In this document: positions 1 to 12,600 of the stretch, piece after piece
How the letters are laid out: each line of letters begins with the position of its first letter
Numbering within the stretch: position 1 is the first letter of the stretch
Assembly (NCBI GenBank): GCA_014650415.1
Contig: BMUX01000006.1
Location: forward strand, 372,001-436,000
Origin: Streptomyces spiroverticillatus
GTDB lineage: Bacteria; Actinomycetota; Actinomycetes; Streptomycetales; Streptomycetaceae
DNA length: 64,000 nucleotides
Reading direction: 5' to 3'
Position numbers and translations under genes: made by a program
Notes under the pieces: generated by a model
Databases searched by the model: none
Told to the model about the DNA's origin: nothing
The model's input: only the letters and a program-made list of their open reading frames with translations

Positions 1-477
1 GACGGCCTGCCCGCACCCTGGGCGCAGGCCGTGCGGGAGTCGGCGGTGCGCGGGGCCGACGGGCTGCCCGAGGAGCTGGACGCGCTCGCGGCCGAGGCGG
101 CGGTGCCGCGCGGCAACCCGCCCAGGCCCGCCTGGTGGCCGGCCGCCGTCCTCGCCCAGGCGGCCATGACGCTGCTTCAGATCTACGGCGGGCTGTGGCT
201 GCTGGGCCAGGTCCTCGGGGTGCTGGAACCGAACCTGTTCCCGCCGTTCCTGCTGATGCTGGCCGGGGTGGTCGGCGGGCCGGTCGTGGAGTGGGGCTGC
301 TGGGCGGCGGCCAGGGGCCCGGCGCGACGGTACGGGCAGGACGCCGAGCGGCGGCTGCGGGAGGCGGCGGCGGGCTGCGGCCGGGCGAAGGTCCTGGACC
401 CGGTCTCGGCGGAGCTGCTGCGCTACCGGGAGGTGCGGGAGCGGTATGCGGCGGTGACGAGGGCGGGGCTCGGGTAG
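1..477 (+). CDS. C-terminal part of a membrane protein (5' end outside window)
   Basis: The reading frame is open from base 1 with no stop, so the gene starts left of the window and only its last 158 residues are seen. The segment has two hydrophobic stretches, AAVLAQAAMTLLQIYGGLWL and NLFPPFLLMLAGVVGGPVVE, which form a likely membrane hairpin. A basic, Arg/Ala-rich helical tail ending in a soluble domain follows. In Streptomyces a dynamin- or YfjP-like GTPase often sits directly upstream of ssbB and ends with such a hairpin, so I infer that family. No GTPase motif lies inside the window to prove it. A hairpin terminator follows the stop codon. Confidence 0.6.
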   Translation, partial: DGLPAPWAQAVRESAVRGADGLPEELDALAAEAAVPRGNPPRPAWWPAAVLAQAAMTLLQIYGGLWLLGQVLGVLEPNLFPPFLLMLAGVVGGPVVEWGCWAAARGPARRYGQDAERRLREAAAGCGRAKVLDPVSAELLRYREVRERYAAVTRAGLG

Positions 478-514
478 CGCGCGGCAGCCCCGGGCCCCCG
501 GCCCCGTCGTGAAG

Positions 515-545
515 GCCCCGTCACCCCTTCGGGTGGCGGGGTTTT
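515..545 (+). terminator. Rho-independent terminator after the first gene
   Basis: CCCCGTCACCC pairs with GGGTGGCGGGG (one mismatch) around a short TTC loop, and TTTT follows. It lies 38 bases after the stop of the upstream gene and separates it from ssbB. Confidence 0.7.
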
Positions 546-665
546 CCCCATTCCGGCCGCTGTCCACAGGCCCCGGCGGGGACGGCGGAATCCGGTCAGC
601 ATGGACGGACCGATCGGCAGGACGGCCGGTTCGGACGATGCGAAGAGATGTGACGGGGGAGAGCA

Positions 666-1313
666 ATGAACGACACGATGGTGACCCTGGTCGGCAACGC
701 CGCCACCGCGCCCGTCTTCATGGAATCGGCGCTGGGCACGGGATCGGTGCGGCTGCGGCTCGCGGTGACCGCCCGGCGCTACGACCGTGAGCAGGACGTC
801 TGGGTGGACGGCCCCACCAGCTTCTACACGGTGTGGGCCAGGCGCTCGCTCGCCGGGAACGTGGCCGGATCGGTGGACATCGGGGACCCCCTGGTCGTCT
901 ACGGCCGACTGCGCGTCAAGGACGGGGACAAGGACGACCGGCGCTGGCTCTCGGCGGACGTCGACGCCGTGGCGGTGGGCCACGACCTGACCCGGGGCAC
1001 CTCCGCCTTCCGCCGGGTCGCCAAGGCGGACCCCCGCCTGGTGGAGCCCGCGGCCGTGCGGGAGGCCGCCGCCGCGGCCGAAGGCGGCGGGCCGCCCCGG
1101 GCGGGTTCGCCCGCGACCGTCGGATGGGGCGGCGAGATCCCGGTGAACTGGGCGGCACGCGGCGCCCCGAGCCGGAAGACCCCCGACCCGGACCCGCCGA
1201 CGGCGGTTTCGGGCAAACCAGGGGAACCAGGAAAGCCAGGGAAGCCAGGGAAATCAGAGAAGCCAGGGAAACCGGAGAGGAAGTCCGACCAGCCGGTGGG
1301 CGCCCCCTTCTGA
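666..1313 (+). CDS. ssbB: Single-stranded DNA-binding protein, SsbB type
   Basis: The 215-residue protein starts at an ATG preceded by GGGGGAGAG. Residues 1-110 form an OB fold typical of bacterial SSB, with MNDTMVTLVGN at the start and strand motifs such as TSFYTVWARR and VYGRLRVKD. The C-terminal half is low complexity and includes a run of GKPG/EKPG repeats. The acidic DDDIPF-like tip used to recruit repair and replication partners is absent; the protein ends PVGAPF. Streptomyces carry two SSBs. SsbB lacks the acidic tip and is linked to chromosome segregation during sporulation, so this assignment fits. The gene appears monocistronic, between two inverted repeats. Confidence 0.88.
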   Translation: MNDTMVTLVGNAATAPVFMESALGTGSVRLRLAVTARRYDREQDVWVDGPTSFYTVWARRSLAGNVAGSVDIGDPLVVYGRLRVKDGDKDDRRWLSADVDAVAVGHDLTRGTSAFRRVAKADPRLVEPAAVREAAAAAEGGGPPRAGSPATVGWGGEIPVNWAARGAPSRKTPDPDPPTAVSGKPGEPGKPGKPGKSEKPGKPERKSDQPVGAPF

Positions 1314-1367
1314 CCGGACGTCACCACGCAAAGTGGCCAAGCACAAGGGGACGGTTACCGACGATAA

Positions 1368-1386
1368 CGATTCCGATTCGGAATCG
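1368..1386. promoter_or_regulatory. 19-bp perfect palindrome between ssbB and the surface-protein gene
   Basis: CGATTCCGA and TCGGAATCG are perfect inverted arms around a single T. It lies 55 bases after the ssbB stop and 140 bases before the next start. It has no T-run, so it could be an operator for the downstream gene or a weak terminator. The function is not established. Confidence 0.4.
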
Positions 1387-1525
1387 GACGTCTGGTCGCA
1401 TGACGGGGAGCTGTCCGGCGTAGCGTCCTTAGGATTCCCGGATACCCATGGGGCTCTTGAGGTTGCAGGCGAGGCACTCCCCACACACGCACCATGCGAA
1501 AGAACCTCGCCCGGAGGGGACTTGC

Positions 1526-3019
1526 ATGTTTGACGAAGCGTCGGCTTCGGAACGAAGGCACCGCACCGCCCGCGCGACCGGAGCCACCCGCACCACCCGT
1601 ACCACCCGCGCGCTCCGCGGCGTCCGCCGTCTGGCCGCCCTCGCGCTGGTCCCCGGTCTGCTCCTGGCGGGCACCGTGGCCGGCACCGGCACCGCGACGG
1701 CCGAGGAGCAGCCGCGGACCCCGGGCGGCGTCGCCGCCACCCTCAGCAGGCTCACCGTCCACGGCACGGTCACCATCCGTGACGCCGGCGAGGAGTGGAA
1801 GACCGAGGCCGGCCTCTACGAGATGACCGTCACCGGCGGCGGCACGCTCCAGAGCTACGGCGTCGACCTGCGCACCGCCGCCCGCACCGGGACCACGTAC
1901 AAGGAAGTCGGCTGGGACGAGTCCTCCCTGCACCAGAACAAGAACGCCGGGAAGATCCGCTGGATCCTGGAGCACTCCTACCCCCAGGTCAACGACCTCT
2001 CCGAGCTCGCCGAGCGGGCCGACGTGAAGTCCCTGGACGTCGAGGCCGCCGCGGCCGGCACCCAGGCCGCGATCTGGCGCTTCTCCGACGACGTCGAGGC
2101 CGTCCCCGCAGACCGGAGTGCCCGCAAGCTCGCCGCCTATCTGGAGCGGGCCGCCGAGCGGGCCCCGGAGCCCCAGGCCTCGCTCGTCCTGGACCCGCCG
2201 GCGCTGGCGGGCCGGGCCGGGGACCGGGTGGGCCCCGTCACCGTCCGCACCAGGGCGGACCGGGTCACCGTCGCCCCCTCGGCGGACGCCCCGCACGGGA
2301 TGCGCATCGTCGACGCGGAGGACCGGGTGGTGCTCGACGTCGGCCGGGGCGCGCGGCTGTACTTCCACCTCCCCGAGGACGTCCCGTCCGGCACCGGCGC
2401 ACTGACCGTGCAGGCCGACGCCCGGGTGTCCCTGGGCCGGGCCCTGGTCAGCGACACGCACAGCCAGACCCAGATCGTCGCCGGTTCCAGCGCCTCCACG
2501 GTCACCGCCGAGGCCAGCGTCATCTGGGCCGACAAGAAGGCCACCGGGGCGGTCCCGGCGCTCTCCGCGAAGAAGGACTGCGCCAAGGGCGCCGTCGCCC
2601 TCACCGGCACCAACGCGGGCGACGCCCCCTTCGCCTTCGAGCTCCTCGGCGCCCGGCACACCATCCCGGCGCACGGCACACGCAGGGTGACCATCCCGCT
2701 CCAGGAGGACCAGGCGTACGACCTCACGGTCTCCGGCCCCGACGGCCTGCGGAAGAACTTCAAGGGCGTCCTGGACTGCGAGACCGCGGGCGCCGTCGCC
2801 ATCGGCACCGCCGACGCCCCCGCCAACCGCCCCACCCCCGCCACCGGCGGAAACCCCACCCCGCTGTCGGCCGCCCCGGGCGAGAACCTCGCCGAGACGG
2901 GCGCCTCGGGCGCCACCACCCCGATCCTCTACATCGCCCTCGGCCTGCTGGTCCTGGGCACCGGGGCCGTCGTCCTGCTCCGCAAGAAGAAGCCCGCCCC
3001 CACCCCCGAGGACCACTGA
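1526..3019 (+). CDS. LAETG sortase-anchored thioester-domain family surface protein with Cys replaced by Gly
   Basis: The 497-residue protein starts at ATG 1526, chosen because GGAGGGGA lies just upstream. It has a Sec signal (hydrophobic core LAALALVPGLLLAGTVAG, AxA-type end TATAEE), then a TQXA/thioester-like domain at about residues 65-200. The body is Ig-like, and the C-terminal cell-wall sorting signal is LAETG (455-459), then a membrane segment and RKKK. LAxTG is the class E sortase signal of Streptomyces. In family members a Cys in a Y-C-[IV]-D-L context forms an internal thioester with the Gln of TQxAIW. Here the Gln is kept (Q180 in TQAAIWRF), but the Cys position reads S-Y-G112-V-D-L. 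Covalent adhesion chemistry is therefore unlikely. Confidence 0.85.
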   Translation: MFDEASASERRHRTARATGATRTTRTTRALRGVRRLAALALVPGLLLAGTVAGTGTATAEEQPRTPGGVAATLSRLTVHGTVTIRDAGEEWKTEAGLYEMTVTGGGTLQSYGVDLRTAARTGTTYKEVGWDESSLHQNKNAGKIRWILEHSYPQVNDLSELAERADVKSLDVEAAAAGTQAAIWRFSDDVEAVPADRSARKLAAYLERAAERAPEPQASLVLDPPALAGRAGDRVGPVTVRTRADRVTVAPSADAPHGMRIVDAEDRVVLDVGRGARLYFHLPEDVPSGTGALTVQADARVSLGRALVSDTHSQTQIVAGSSASTVTAEASVIWADKKATGAVPALSAKKDCAKGAVALTGTNAGDAPFAFELLGARHTIPAHGTRRVTIPLQEDQAYDLTVSGPDGLRKNFKGVLDCETAGAVAIGTADAPANRPTPATGGNPTPLSAAPGENLAETGASGATTPILYIALGLLVLGTGAVVLLRKKKPAPTPEDH

Positions 3020-3149
3020 CCACCGCCAGGACAGGGCCCACGGGCCCCCGCCCCCGGCCTCCCGGCGGACATCCGGTTTCCGCCGGGGGAGTGACGTCAG
3101 GCAAGATGGGGTGTATCTGCCCACCCCACGATCTGCCGGACGGTTTCTC

Positions 3150-4814
<1,665 letters not shown>

Positions 4815-4820
4815 TAGCTG

Positions 4821-5276
4821 GTGTCCCGGCACATCTACTCCTGCCCCCTGCGCTGGTCGGACATGGACGCCTTCGGGCACGTCAACAACGTCGTCTTCCT
4901 GCGGTACCTGGAAGAGGCGCGGATCGACTTCATGTTCCGGCTCGCGCCGGGGGAGGGCAGCACGTCCTTCACGGGCGGGTCCGTCGTGGCCCGTCACGAG
5001 ATCGACTACGTGCGGCCCCTCGTCCACCGGCACGAGCCGGTGCGCATCGAGTCCTGGGTCACGAAGATAGGCGCGGCGTCGCTGACGATCGCGTACGAGA
5101 TCAAGGACCCCGAGCAGGTGTACGTACGGGCGTCCACGGTCGTGGTCCCGTTCAACCTGGCGGAGGGGCGGCCCCGGCGGATCTCCGCCGAGGAGAAGTC
5201 CTTCCTGCTGGAGTACCTGGACGACGACGCGAAGCCCGCGGACGTCACGGCCGTCGCCAAGGCCGTGGCGGCATGA
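4821..5276 (+). CDS. Acyl-CoA thioesterase, hotdog (4HBT) family
   Basis: The 151-residue protein starts at GTG, 6 bases after ettA. The N-terminus RWSDMDAFGHVNNVVFLRYLEEARIDF is the classic YbgC/4HBT signature. The catalytic Asp lies in the SDMDAFGHVNN loop and is followed by the long hotdog helix. It is expected to be a cytosolic homo-oligomer hydrolysing short or medium acyl-CoA; the substrate cannot be read from sequence. Its stop overlaps the next start (ATGA), so the downstream protein is translationally coupled to it. Confidence 0.88.
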   Translation: MSRHIYSCPLRWSDMDAFGHVNNVVFLRYLEEARIDFMFRLAPGEGSTSFTGGSVVARHEIDYVRPLVHRHEPVRIESWVTKIGAASLTIAYEIKDPEQVYVRASTVVVPFNLAEGRPRRISAEEKSFLLEYLDDDAKPADVTAVAKAVAA

Positions 5277-5950
5277 GCGTGCGGGCGGGCCTGCGGTCGC
5301 TGGAGCTCGACGGTTCCGGGGAGGCGGCGGACCTCGCCGCCTTCCTGGGCCGTCTGCTGCGCTACGACCGGGCCGCCGCCGTCCGCCTCCAGGCGCACGG
5401 CGGCGCGCTCGCGGTCTTCGGCCGCCCGCCGTCCTTCGACGTCCTCGCGGTCCGCACCGCCCGCCTCACGGGTACGGCGGACCTGGACGTGACCGTGTCC
5501 GCCGGTGAACTCCTCGACGGGATCGAGGAGTCCACGGGTGCGCTGCGGATTCCGCAGGCCGTCACCGGGCCGCCGTGGGCCGGGCTGCTGCCGCCGCGCG
5601 GCGGCTGGCACCAGGTCGAGGGCGTACCCGACGCCGAGGCCATGCGGGGCGTGGTGGCGGCGGCCGTCGCCGAATTCCGCGCCCGCGACGAGCAGTTGGG
5701 CGAGGCGGGGCGCACCCGAGAGGCCCGGGACCGGATCGGCGGCGACATCTGGTCGCGCACGCTGGCCGGCACCGAACTGCCGCTGCGCGCCGTGCACGCC
5801 GCCCAGTCGCTGGGCTTCCTGCGCCCCGGAGTGCCGGTGGCGCTCCTCACGGCGGGCACCTGGCTGCGGCTGCGCACACCGTACGGGTCGGTGACCCTGC
5901 GCCGGGCCACCACGGGCGGGCTGGGCGCGCTCCGGGTCGGCCCGGCCTGA
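5273..5950 (+). CDS. Conserved hypothetical protein coupled to the thioesterase
   Basis: The 225-residue protein starts at ATG 5273, overlapping the thioesterase stop by four bases (ATGA). It is mixed alpha/beta and soluble, with no signal peptide or membrane segment. Visible features are an N-terminal helical region (GEAADLAAFLGRLLRYDRAAAVRL), a central stretch PPWAGLLPPRGGWHQV and a helical C-terminal part ending in RATTGGLGALRV. I do not recognise a family beyond actinobacterial conserved proteins that follow the EttA/thioesterase pair. A link with acyl-CoA or translation control is only contextual. Confidence 0.75.
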   Translation: MSVRAGLRSLELDGSGEAADLAAFLGRLLRYDRAAAVRLQAHGGALAVFGRPPSFDVLAVRTARLTGTADLDVTVSAGELLDGIEESTGALRIPQAVTGPPWAGLLPPRGGWHQVEGVPDAEAMRGVVAAAVAEFRARDEQLGEAGRTREARDRIGGDIWSRTLAGTELPLRAVHAAQSLGFLRPGVPVALLTAGTWLRLRTPYGSVTLRRATTGGLGALRVGPA

Positions 5951-5994
5951 ACCGCGGGGCCCCTGAGGGCCCCGCGCGTTGTGGACCGTACCCC

Positions 5995-6941
<947 letters not shown>

Positions 6942-6945
<4 letters not shown>

Positions 6946-9659
6946 CGAGCGTCTCCTGCCCTGAGTTCTGTCGTGGTGGTGCGCCGCGTGGTCCACCACG
7001 CCTGGAGTGCCGCCACACCGATCGCGATGCACACCACCGCGACGGCCGGTACCAGCAGCGAGACGCCGTCCGTGCGCAACGGGGCCGAGGCGGTGCCCAC
7101 CCAGTGGGTGTGCGTCGCCAGCGCCAGCGCGGCCAGGTCGATGTTCGGGGCCAGCAGCTCGATCGCCGCCCAGCCCACCAGCGCCCCGCCGCAGGCCGCG
7201 AGCAACGCCTGCGGCAGCGATTCGAAGACCAGCAGCTTCCTGCTCTGCCCCCGGGTCAGGCCCATCGTGCGCAGCCTGGCCAGCAGCGCGGCGCGCTCCG
7301 GCGAGCTCTGCAGCAGCGACAGCAGTACGGCCAGGACCGCGAAGCCCGCACCGGCCGCGATGGCCGCCGCGTACACCTGCTCGGCGCCCTTCTGGAGCGG
7401 CGGGTCGCTGAGCGCGGCCCGTTCCTCGGTGCGCAGCTTGACCTCCGTGCCCCGGCCCGCCGCCGCTTGGAGCGCCTTCCGGTCCAGGTCGCTGCCCGTG
7501 ATCATCAGGGTGGTCGGCCTGAAATCGGCGAGCGCCGCCTTGTCGATGACCAGGAACTCCCGCTCGTCCATGACGGGCGTCGCCGTCAGGGTGCCGCCCA
7601 GGCGCGCCGTGAAGTAGCCGAAGTGGACGCTGCGCAGCTCCCGGTCCTTGCCCGCCAGACGCTTGGCCGTCTTCGGCGAGGCGAGCACGGGGAACACCTT
7701 GCCCTGCGGGGCCAGCGCCTTCGGGTCGAAGACGCCGATGCCGGTGCGGCGGGACAGCTTCGCGTACGACGCGGAGTCGACGGCGACCAGGGTGACCTCG
7801 GGCTTGAAGTCCTGCAGGGACAGGCGGTAGTCGATGCCGACCGGGCTGATCTCCCGCACGCCCGTCGCCTTCTGCACCGCGGCGACGGTCTTCGCGTCGA
7901 GGGAACTCCCGGCACGCCGCACCAGGGCGTCCCCGCCGACCGTCACCGTGGCGGCACGGTCCCGCGAGTCGGAGACACCGGCCAGCACGGAACCGCCGAA
8001 CGCGGCCGTCGACAGGGCGATCAGCAGGGCCAGCAGCGGCAGCGTCGCCGTGGCCGGCGCCCGCCCCGACCGGGCCGCCGCCAGGAAGCCGACCACGCCC
8101 CGGCGCAGCGCCAGCGGGCGCGCCACCAGTCGCAGGGGCAGCGGGTACAGCCGTACGAGAACGAAGGAGGCGATCACCGCGACGAGCACCGGCGCCGCGC
8201 TGACCAGCCCGTCGACCCCGCTTCCCGTGCCGCGCCGGTTCAGCGCGGCGACCGCGCCCGCCGTCAGGACGACGAAGGTCAGCTCGACGACCGTGCGCCT
8301 GCGGGACGGCTTCGCCCGGACCAGGTCGGCCCGGTCCCCGTGCGCCTTGGGCCGCAGATGGGCCAGGGCGGCCCGTACCGGCAGCCCGGCCACGGCGAGG
8401 GCCGCGACGGCTGCCGCGGCGAGCACCGACGCAGTGGTGCGCGCCCCCGGCAGCAGCAGGAAGGCGGCCAGCCAGCCCACGGCCGCGGCGGGCACCGCCA
8501 TCACGGCCAGCTCCGCACTCAGCCGCCCGGCCATGCCCCGCACCGAGCCGCCGCGGGCCCGCAGCAGGGCCAGTTCGCTGTGCCGGCGGGCGGCGGCGAG
8601 CGCGCCCGCCATGAGCAGGACGACCGCCGCGACCGTACCCACGCCGAATCCGGCGACGGCGACGACCGGGTCGATCACCGAACGGCTCTTGAGGTGGCCC
8701 GTGACCAGGGCCTCCAGGTCGGTGGTGACGCTGACCGTCGGGTTGGTCCGCTCGCGCAGCACGCTCTGCGCGGGGCCGCTCTCCAGGGACGCGACCACGC
8801 TGGTCAGCGGGCCGGCGTCGGACGAGATCAGGTCGTCCGTACGGGGCGCGAAGTCCCAGTAGGTGATCGGAAGGGCCCCCAGCCGCGCCAGGACGGGCCC
8901 GGCCTCCAGCGGCAGCAGCACCTCGGCCGACCAGAAGTCGGTGTCGCCCGTCAGGTCGGCGGCCTTGACCACCGGGGTGTGCATTTCGGGGCGGACGTCC
9001 CAGTACAGGGAGTCGGTGCGCAGCGGCTGGACGATGCCGGTGACCTTCACGGCGACGGTGCCGCTGCCGGTCTTCTCCTGCAGGTGCAGCACCGCACCGA
9101 CCTTGATGCGCAGGTCGCGGGCGGTCGCGGTGGTGACCACGCCCTCCAGCTGCGCCTCTGCGGAGGTGTCCTCGCCGGGCGGCGGCGGCCGGTAGGCGGC
9201 CGCCCGCCCCTGGACCAGCTGGGAGTGCTTGGCCAAATCCGAGCGGGTGGACAGGGCCAGCTCAGCGGGCTCCAGGCTCAGCCGGGGCAGCCACTTGTCC
9301 TGGCCCACCAGCGGCTTGGGGGAGCGGACTCCGTAAGCGGAGTCGGCGAGGTCCACCGCCAGCGGGGAGGAGAGCGTCTTGAGGATGTTCTGCCGGCCGC
9401 TGAGCAGTTGCTCGGGGGTCAGGATCCGGTCGCTGTCCGGGAGGAACTGGGTGTCGGAGGCGACCTGCACGATCCGCTGGTCGGCCGGCGCCGTGCGCAG
9501 CGCGTGCCGCAGACCGGCGTCCTCGTACCGGTCCACCGCCCGGGGATAGGAGGCGGCGAGGAACGCCGTGATCAGGACCAGGACGCCCAGGGCGACGGCG
9601 GCGCCGGGCGCGGAGCGCAGTCGGGTGCGCACCCAGGGGGCGACAGCGCGGTGGCTCAT
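6942..9659 (-). CDS. FtsX-family ABC permease (second, shorter)
   Basis: The 905-residue protein starts at ATG 9659 (MSHRAVAPWVRTRLRSAPGA), overlapping the stop of the first permease by one base (TGATG). It has an N-terminal signal-anchor helix (AVALGVLVLITAFLAAS) and a large extracytoplasmic domain. An FtsX core follows (VIDPVVAVAGFGVGTVAAVVLLMAGALAAARR) with the ARGGS loop typical of the family. Further helices, a second periplasmic-type domain and C-terminal helices complete it. This duplicated-FtsX layout is common in actinobacterial exporters of unknown cargo. It probably forms a heterodimer with the upstream permease, powered by the ATPase at 5995-6945. Confidence 0.88.
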
Positions 9660-12600
9660 CAGTTGCCGCCTCCTTGGAAGCGCAGAGTGGTGGCAGGGTC
9701 GCCGCGGCGCAGCGCGAGCAGCAGGACGACCAGCAGGGGTACGGCGACGACGCCGGCCAGCAGTACGGCGACCTGCCCGGCGGGCAGTTGCACCAGGACG
9801 TGGGGCAGCGGCTGGGTGGCCTGCCCGGTGAGCACGATCAGCGGGACCACCGCCCGGGTCAGTACGGCACCCAGCGCCACGCCCACGACCAGCGCGATGC
9901 CGATCAGGAGGGACTGCTCGGCGGCGATCAGCCGGGCCAGTTGCCTGGGCGGCGCCCCGAGCGCCCGGAGCACGGCGAACTCCGCGGTGCGTTCCCGCAG
10001 CGAGCCCATCGCGCCGACGGCGAAGCCGACCGCGGCCAGCAGCGCCGCCACCACGGCCACCGCGAGAAGGGCCGCCTGGGGGCCGGCCCCCAGGGGGTCG
10101 TCCCGCAACTCCCGCAGCATCTCGTCCCGTACGACCACCTGGGAGGGGTCGAGGTCGGAGCGCTTGCGCAGCTCGGCGGCCGTCTGCGCGGTCTCGCCCG
10201 CCTTGGTGGCCAGCCACCATTCGTCCGGTGCCAGTGCCATCGCCTGGCGCCGGTTCAGTTCCCGGTTGAGGGCGCGCAGGTCCAGCAGCAGACCGCCGCC
10301 GTCCCGCTTGGCGTCGGCGGCGTTGCCGGTGGGGGTGAGGGTGGCGGGGCCGGTGGTGGGCAGTTGCCGCACGGTGTCGGTGATATGGACGGTCAGGGTG
10401 GTGCCGGCCACCTCGATGTCGATGTCGGAACCGACCTTCGCGCCGGCCGACGCCAGGAAGTCGTCGGTGACGACGGCGTTCAGCGGGCCCGGCCGGGGGT
10501 CGGACGCGGTGAGCCGTACGGAGGTCTCGGGGAAGTACTGGGCGTAGATGTCGAACGGGATGTCGTTCGAACCGGTGTCGAAGGTGACCCGCAGCAGCTT
10601 GGCGCCGTCCGCCTTGCCGACGGCAAGGACCTTCTCGGCATCGGGTTTGCTGTCCCGTTCCAGCAGTACGTCGACCGCCTTGCCGGTCCAGTCCAGCTCC
10701 GCGGGCTTCGCCGCGGCGGCGCCGTCCGCGCCCCGGACCGCGTCCACGGTCAGCTGCAGGGCCTCCCCGATCTTGGGGGGCATCGCGACCGTCGCCTCCA
10801 GGCCCGTGATGAGCAGGGGCCGGGCCGGGTTGCCCGCCGCGGCGAGGTCCACGGTCAGTTGCTGGGTGCCCGCGCCGACGTTCAGCTTTCCGGCGGGCAG
10901 CCGGTGGGCCGTGCCGTACCGGTCCTCGACGACGACGAGCACCTCCGCCGTCCTCACCTTCGACGCGGTGCCGTCCGGGCGGCCGAGCGTCAGGTCCAGG
11001 CCGATCCGGTCGCCCTCGGGCACCGGGATGCCGTCGCGCTTGCGGTCGGTGCCGCGCAGTGCGGCGGTCCGCTTGCCGACGGCGGGCGAGCCGCCCTCGA
11101 CGAGGTCCCCGCGCAGGCGCATGCCTTCGGAGGCGTGCGCGGTGTCCAGCGCCAGCAGCGTCCCCGCCCGGTCGCCGGACAGCGGAACGGTGCGGCGTGC
11201 GGCGGGCGCCACGGAGAGCACCCCGGGGGTCTTGCGGTACTGCTCCCCGGCGTCCGCACCGGCTGCCGCGCTGTCGGTGATCCGGATGGAGGCCCCGCTG
11301 CGGAAGTCCGCCTGGTCCTCCTGGGAGCGGTTCCAGGACGCGCCCTGCCCGATGGCGAGCATGCCCATCGCGACGGCCAGCACCAGCAGCAGCACCGGTC
11401 CGGTGCCGCGCAGCGGCCGCCGGCTGAGCTGCCAGCCGGCCAGCGCCACGGGCAGTGCCCGCCCGCTCGCCGCCCGCTTCTCCGCGAGGCGCGCCAGCGG
11501 GGGCAGCAGCCGCAGAGTCAGGACGGTTCCGGCCAGCAGCGCCAGCGCGGGCGCTGCGACCAGCAGCGGGTCCACGCCCAGTTCGCCGCTGCGGTCGCCG
11601 GTCAGCGGCCCGCTGCCCGAGGTCTGCCGGTCCAGCTGCCAGTACGCGACGGCCGCGATCACCAGCAGCGCGATGTCCGCGCCCGCCTTCATCGGCGCGG
11701 GCACCGAACGGCCCTTCTTCTCGCGTCCCGCGGCCAGCGCCGGGGTCACCACCGCCAGCGCGCACCCGGCGCCCACCGCGACGCCGACCAGCCAGATCCC
11801 CGGCGTCGGGCCCGTGGACTCCAGGGTGAGCCCGATCCGCCCGAGCGCGCCCTGCCCCGACAGCAGCCGGGCCAGCGGGCCCGCCAGCAGCGGTGCGAGC
11901 ACGGCGGCGGGCAGCGCGAGCAGGGCCGCCTCGATCGCGGACAGGCTCACGATGCGCTGCCGGGAGCCGCCGCGCGCCACCAGCAGCGAGGTCTCGCCCG
12001 CCCGTTCGGCGCTCAGCAGCCGGGCCACGAGCAGCAGTGCGTATCCGGCCAGCAGGACCAGCTGCAAGGACACGATCAGCAGCGTCGAACGCGACACCAG
12101 CAGCGCCCGCTGCGCCTGGTCCATCACCTGGGGCAGCCCGTTGGTGACGGCCACCGCCGGATAGAACGGCCGGGTGGCGTTGACGTACGCGGTGCCCTTC
12201 ACGGCCGCCTCGCGCAGCGCGGCGATCCGCCCGGTGTCCACGGCGGTGAAGTCCGCGGTGACCGTCCAGGCGACGGAGCCGAAGGACACGGCGGAGGTAC
12301 GCAGCAGGGCCGGGTCGGCGAGCAGCGGCCCGTAGGAGGTGAAGGTGGCGGCGCGGATGCCGCGGCCGTTCAGCTCCTCCATCTTCCAGTACGGGTCGGC
12401 GGGCTTCTTCGCCTCGTACAGGCCCGTGACACGGACCTTCCGGGGCGGGCCCGAGAGGCGGTCGGTGAGCGTGAGGACGTTCGGTCCCGGGGTGAGCTTC
12501 AGCTCCTTGGCAGCGTTGTCAGGGAGCGCCACCTCGATGACTGCGTTCTTGTCACCGGCCTTGGGGGCGGGCCCCGGCCAGGCTCCGGCCGTCAGCCGCA

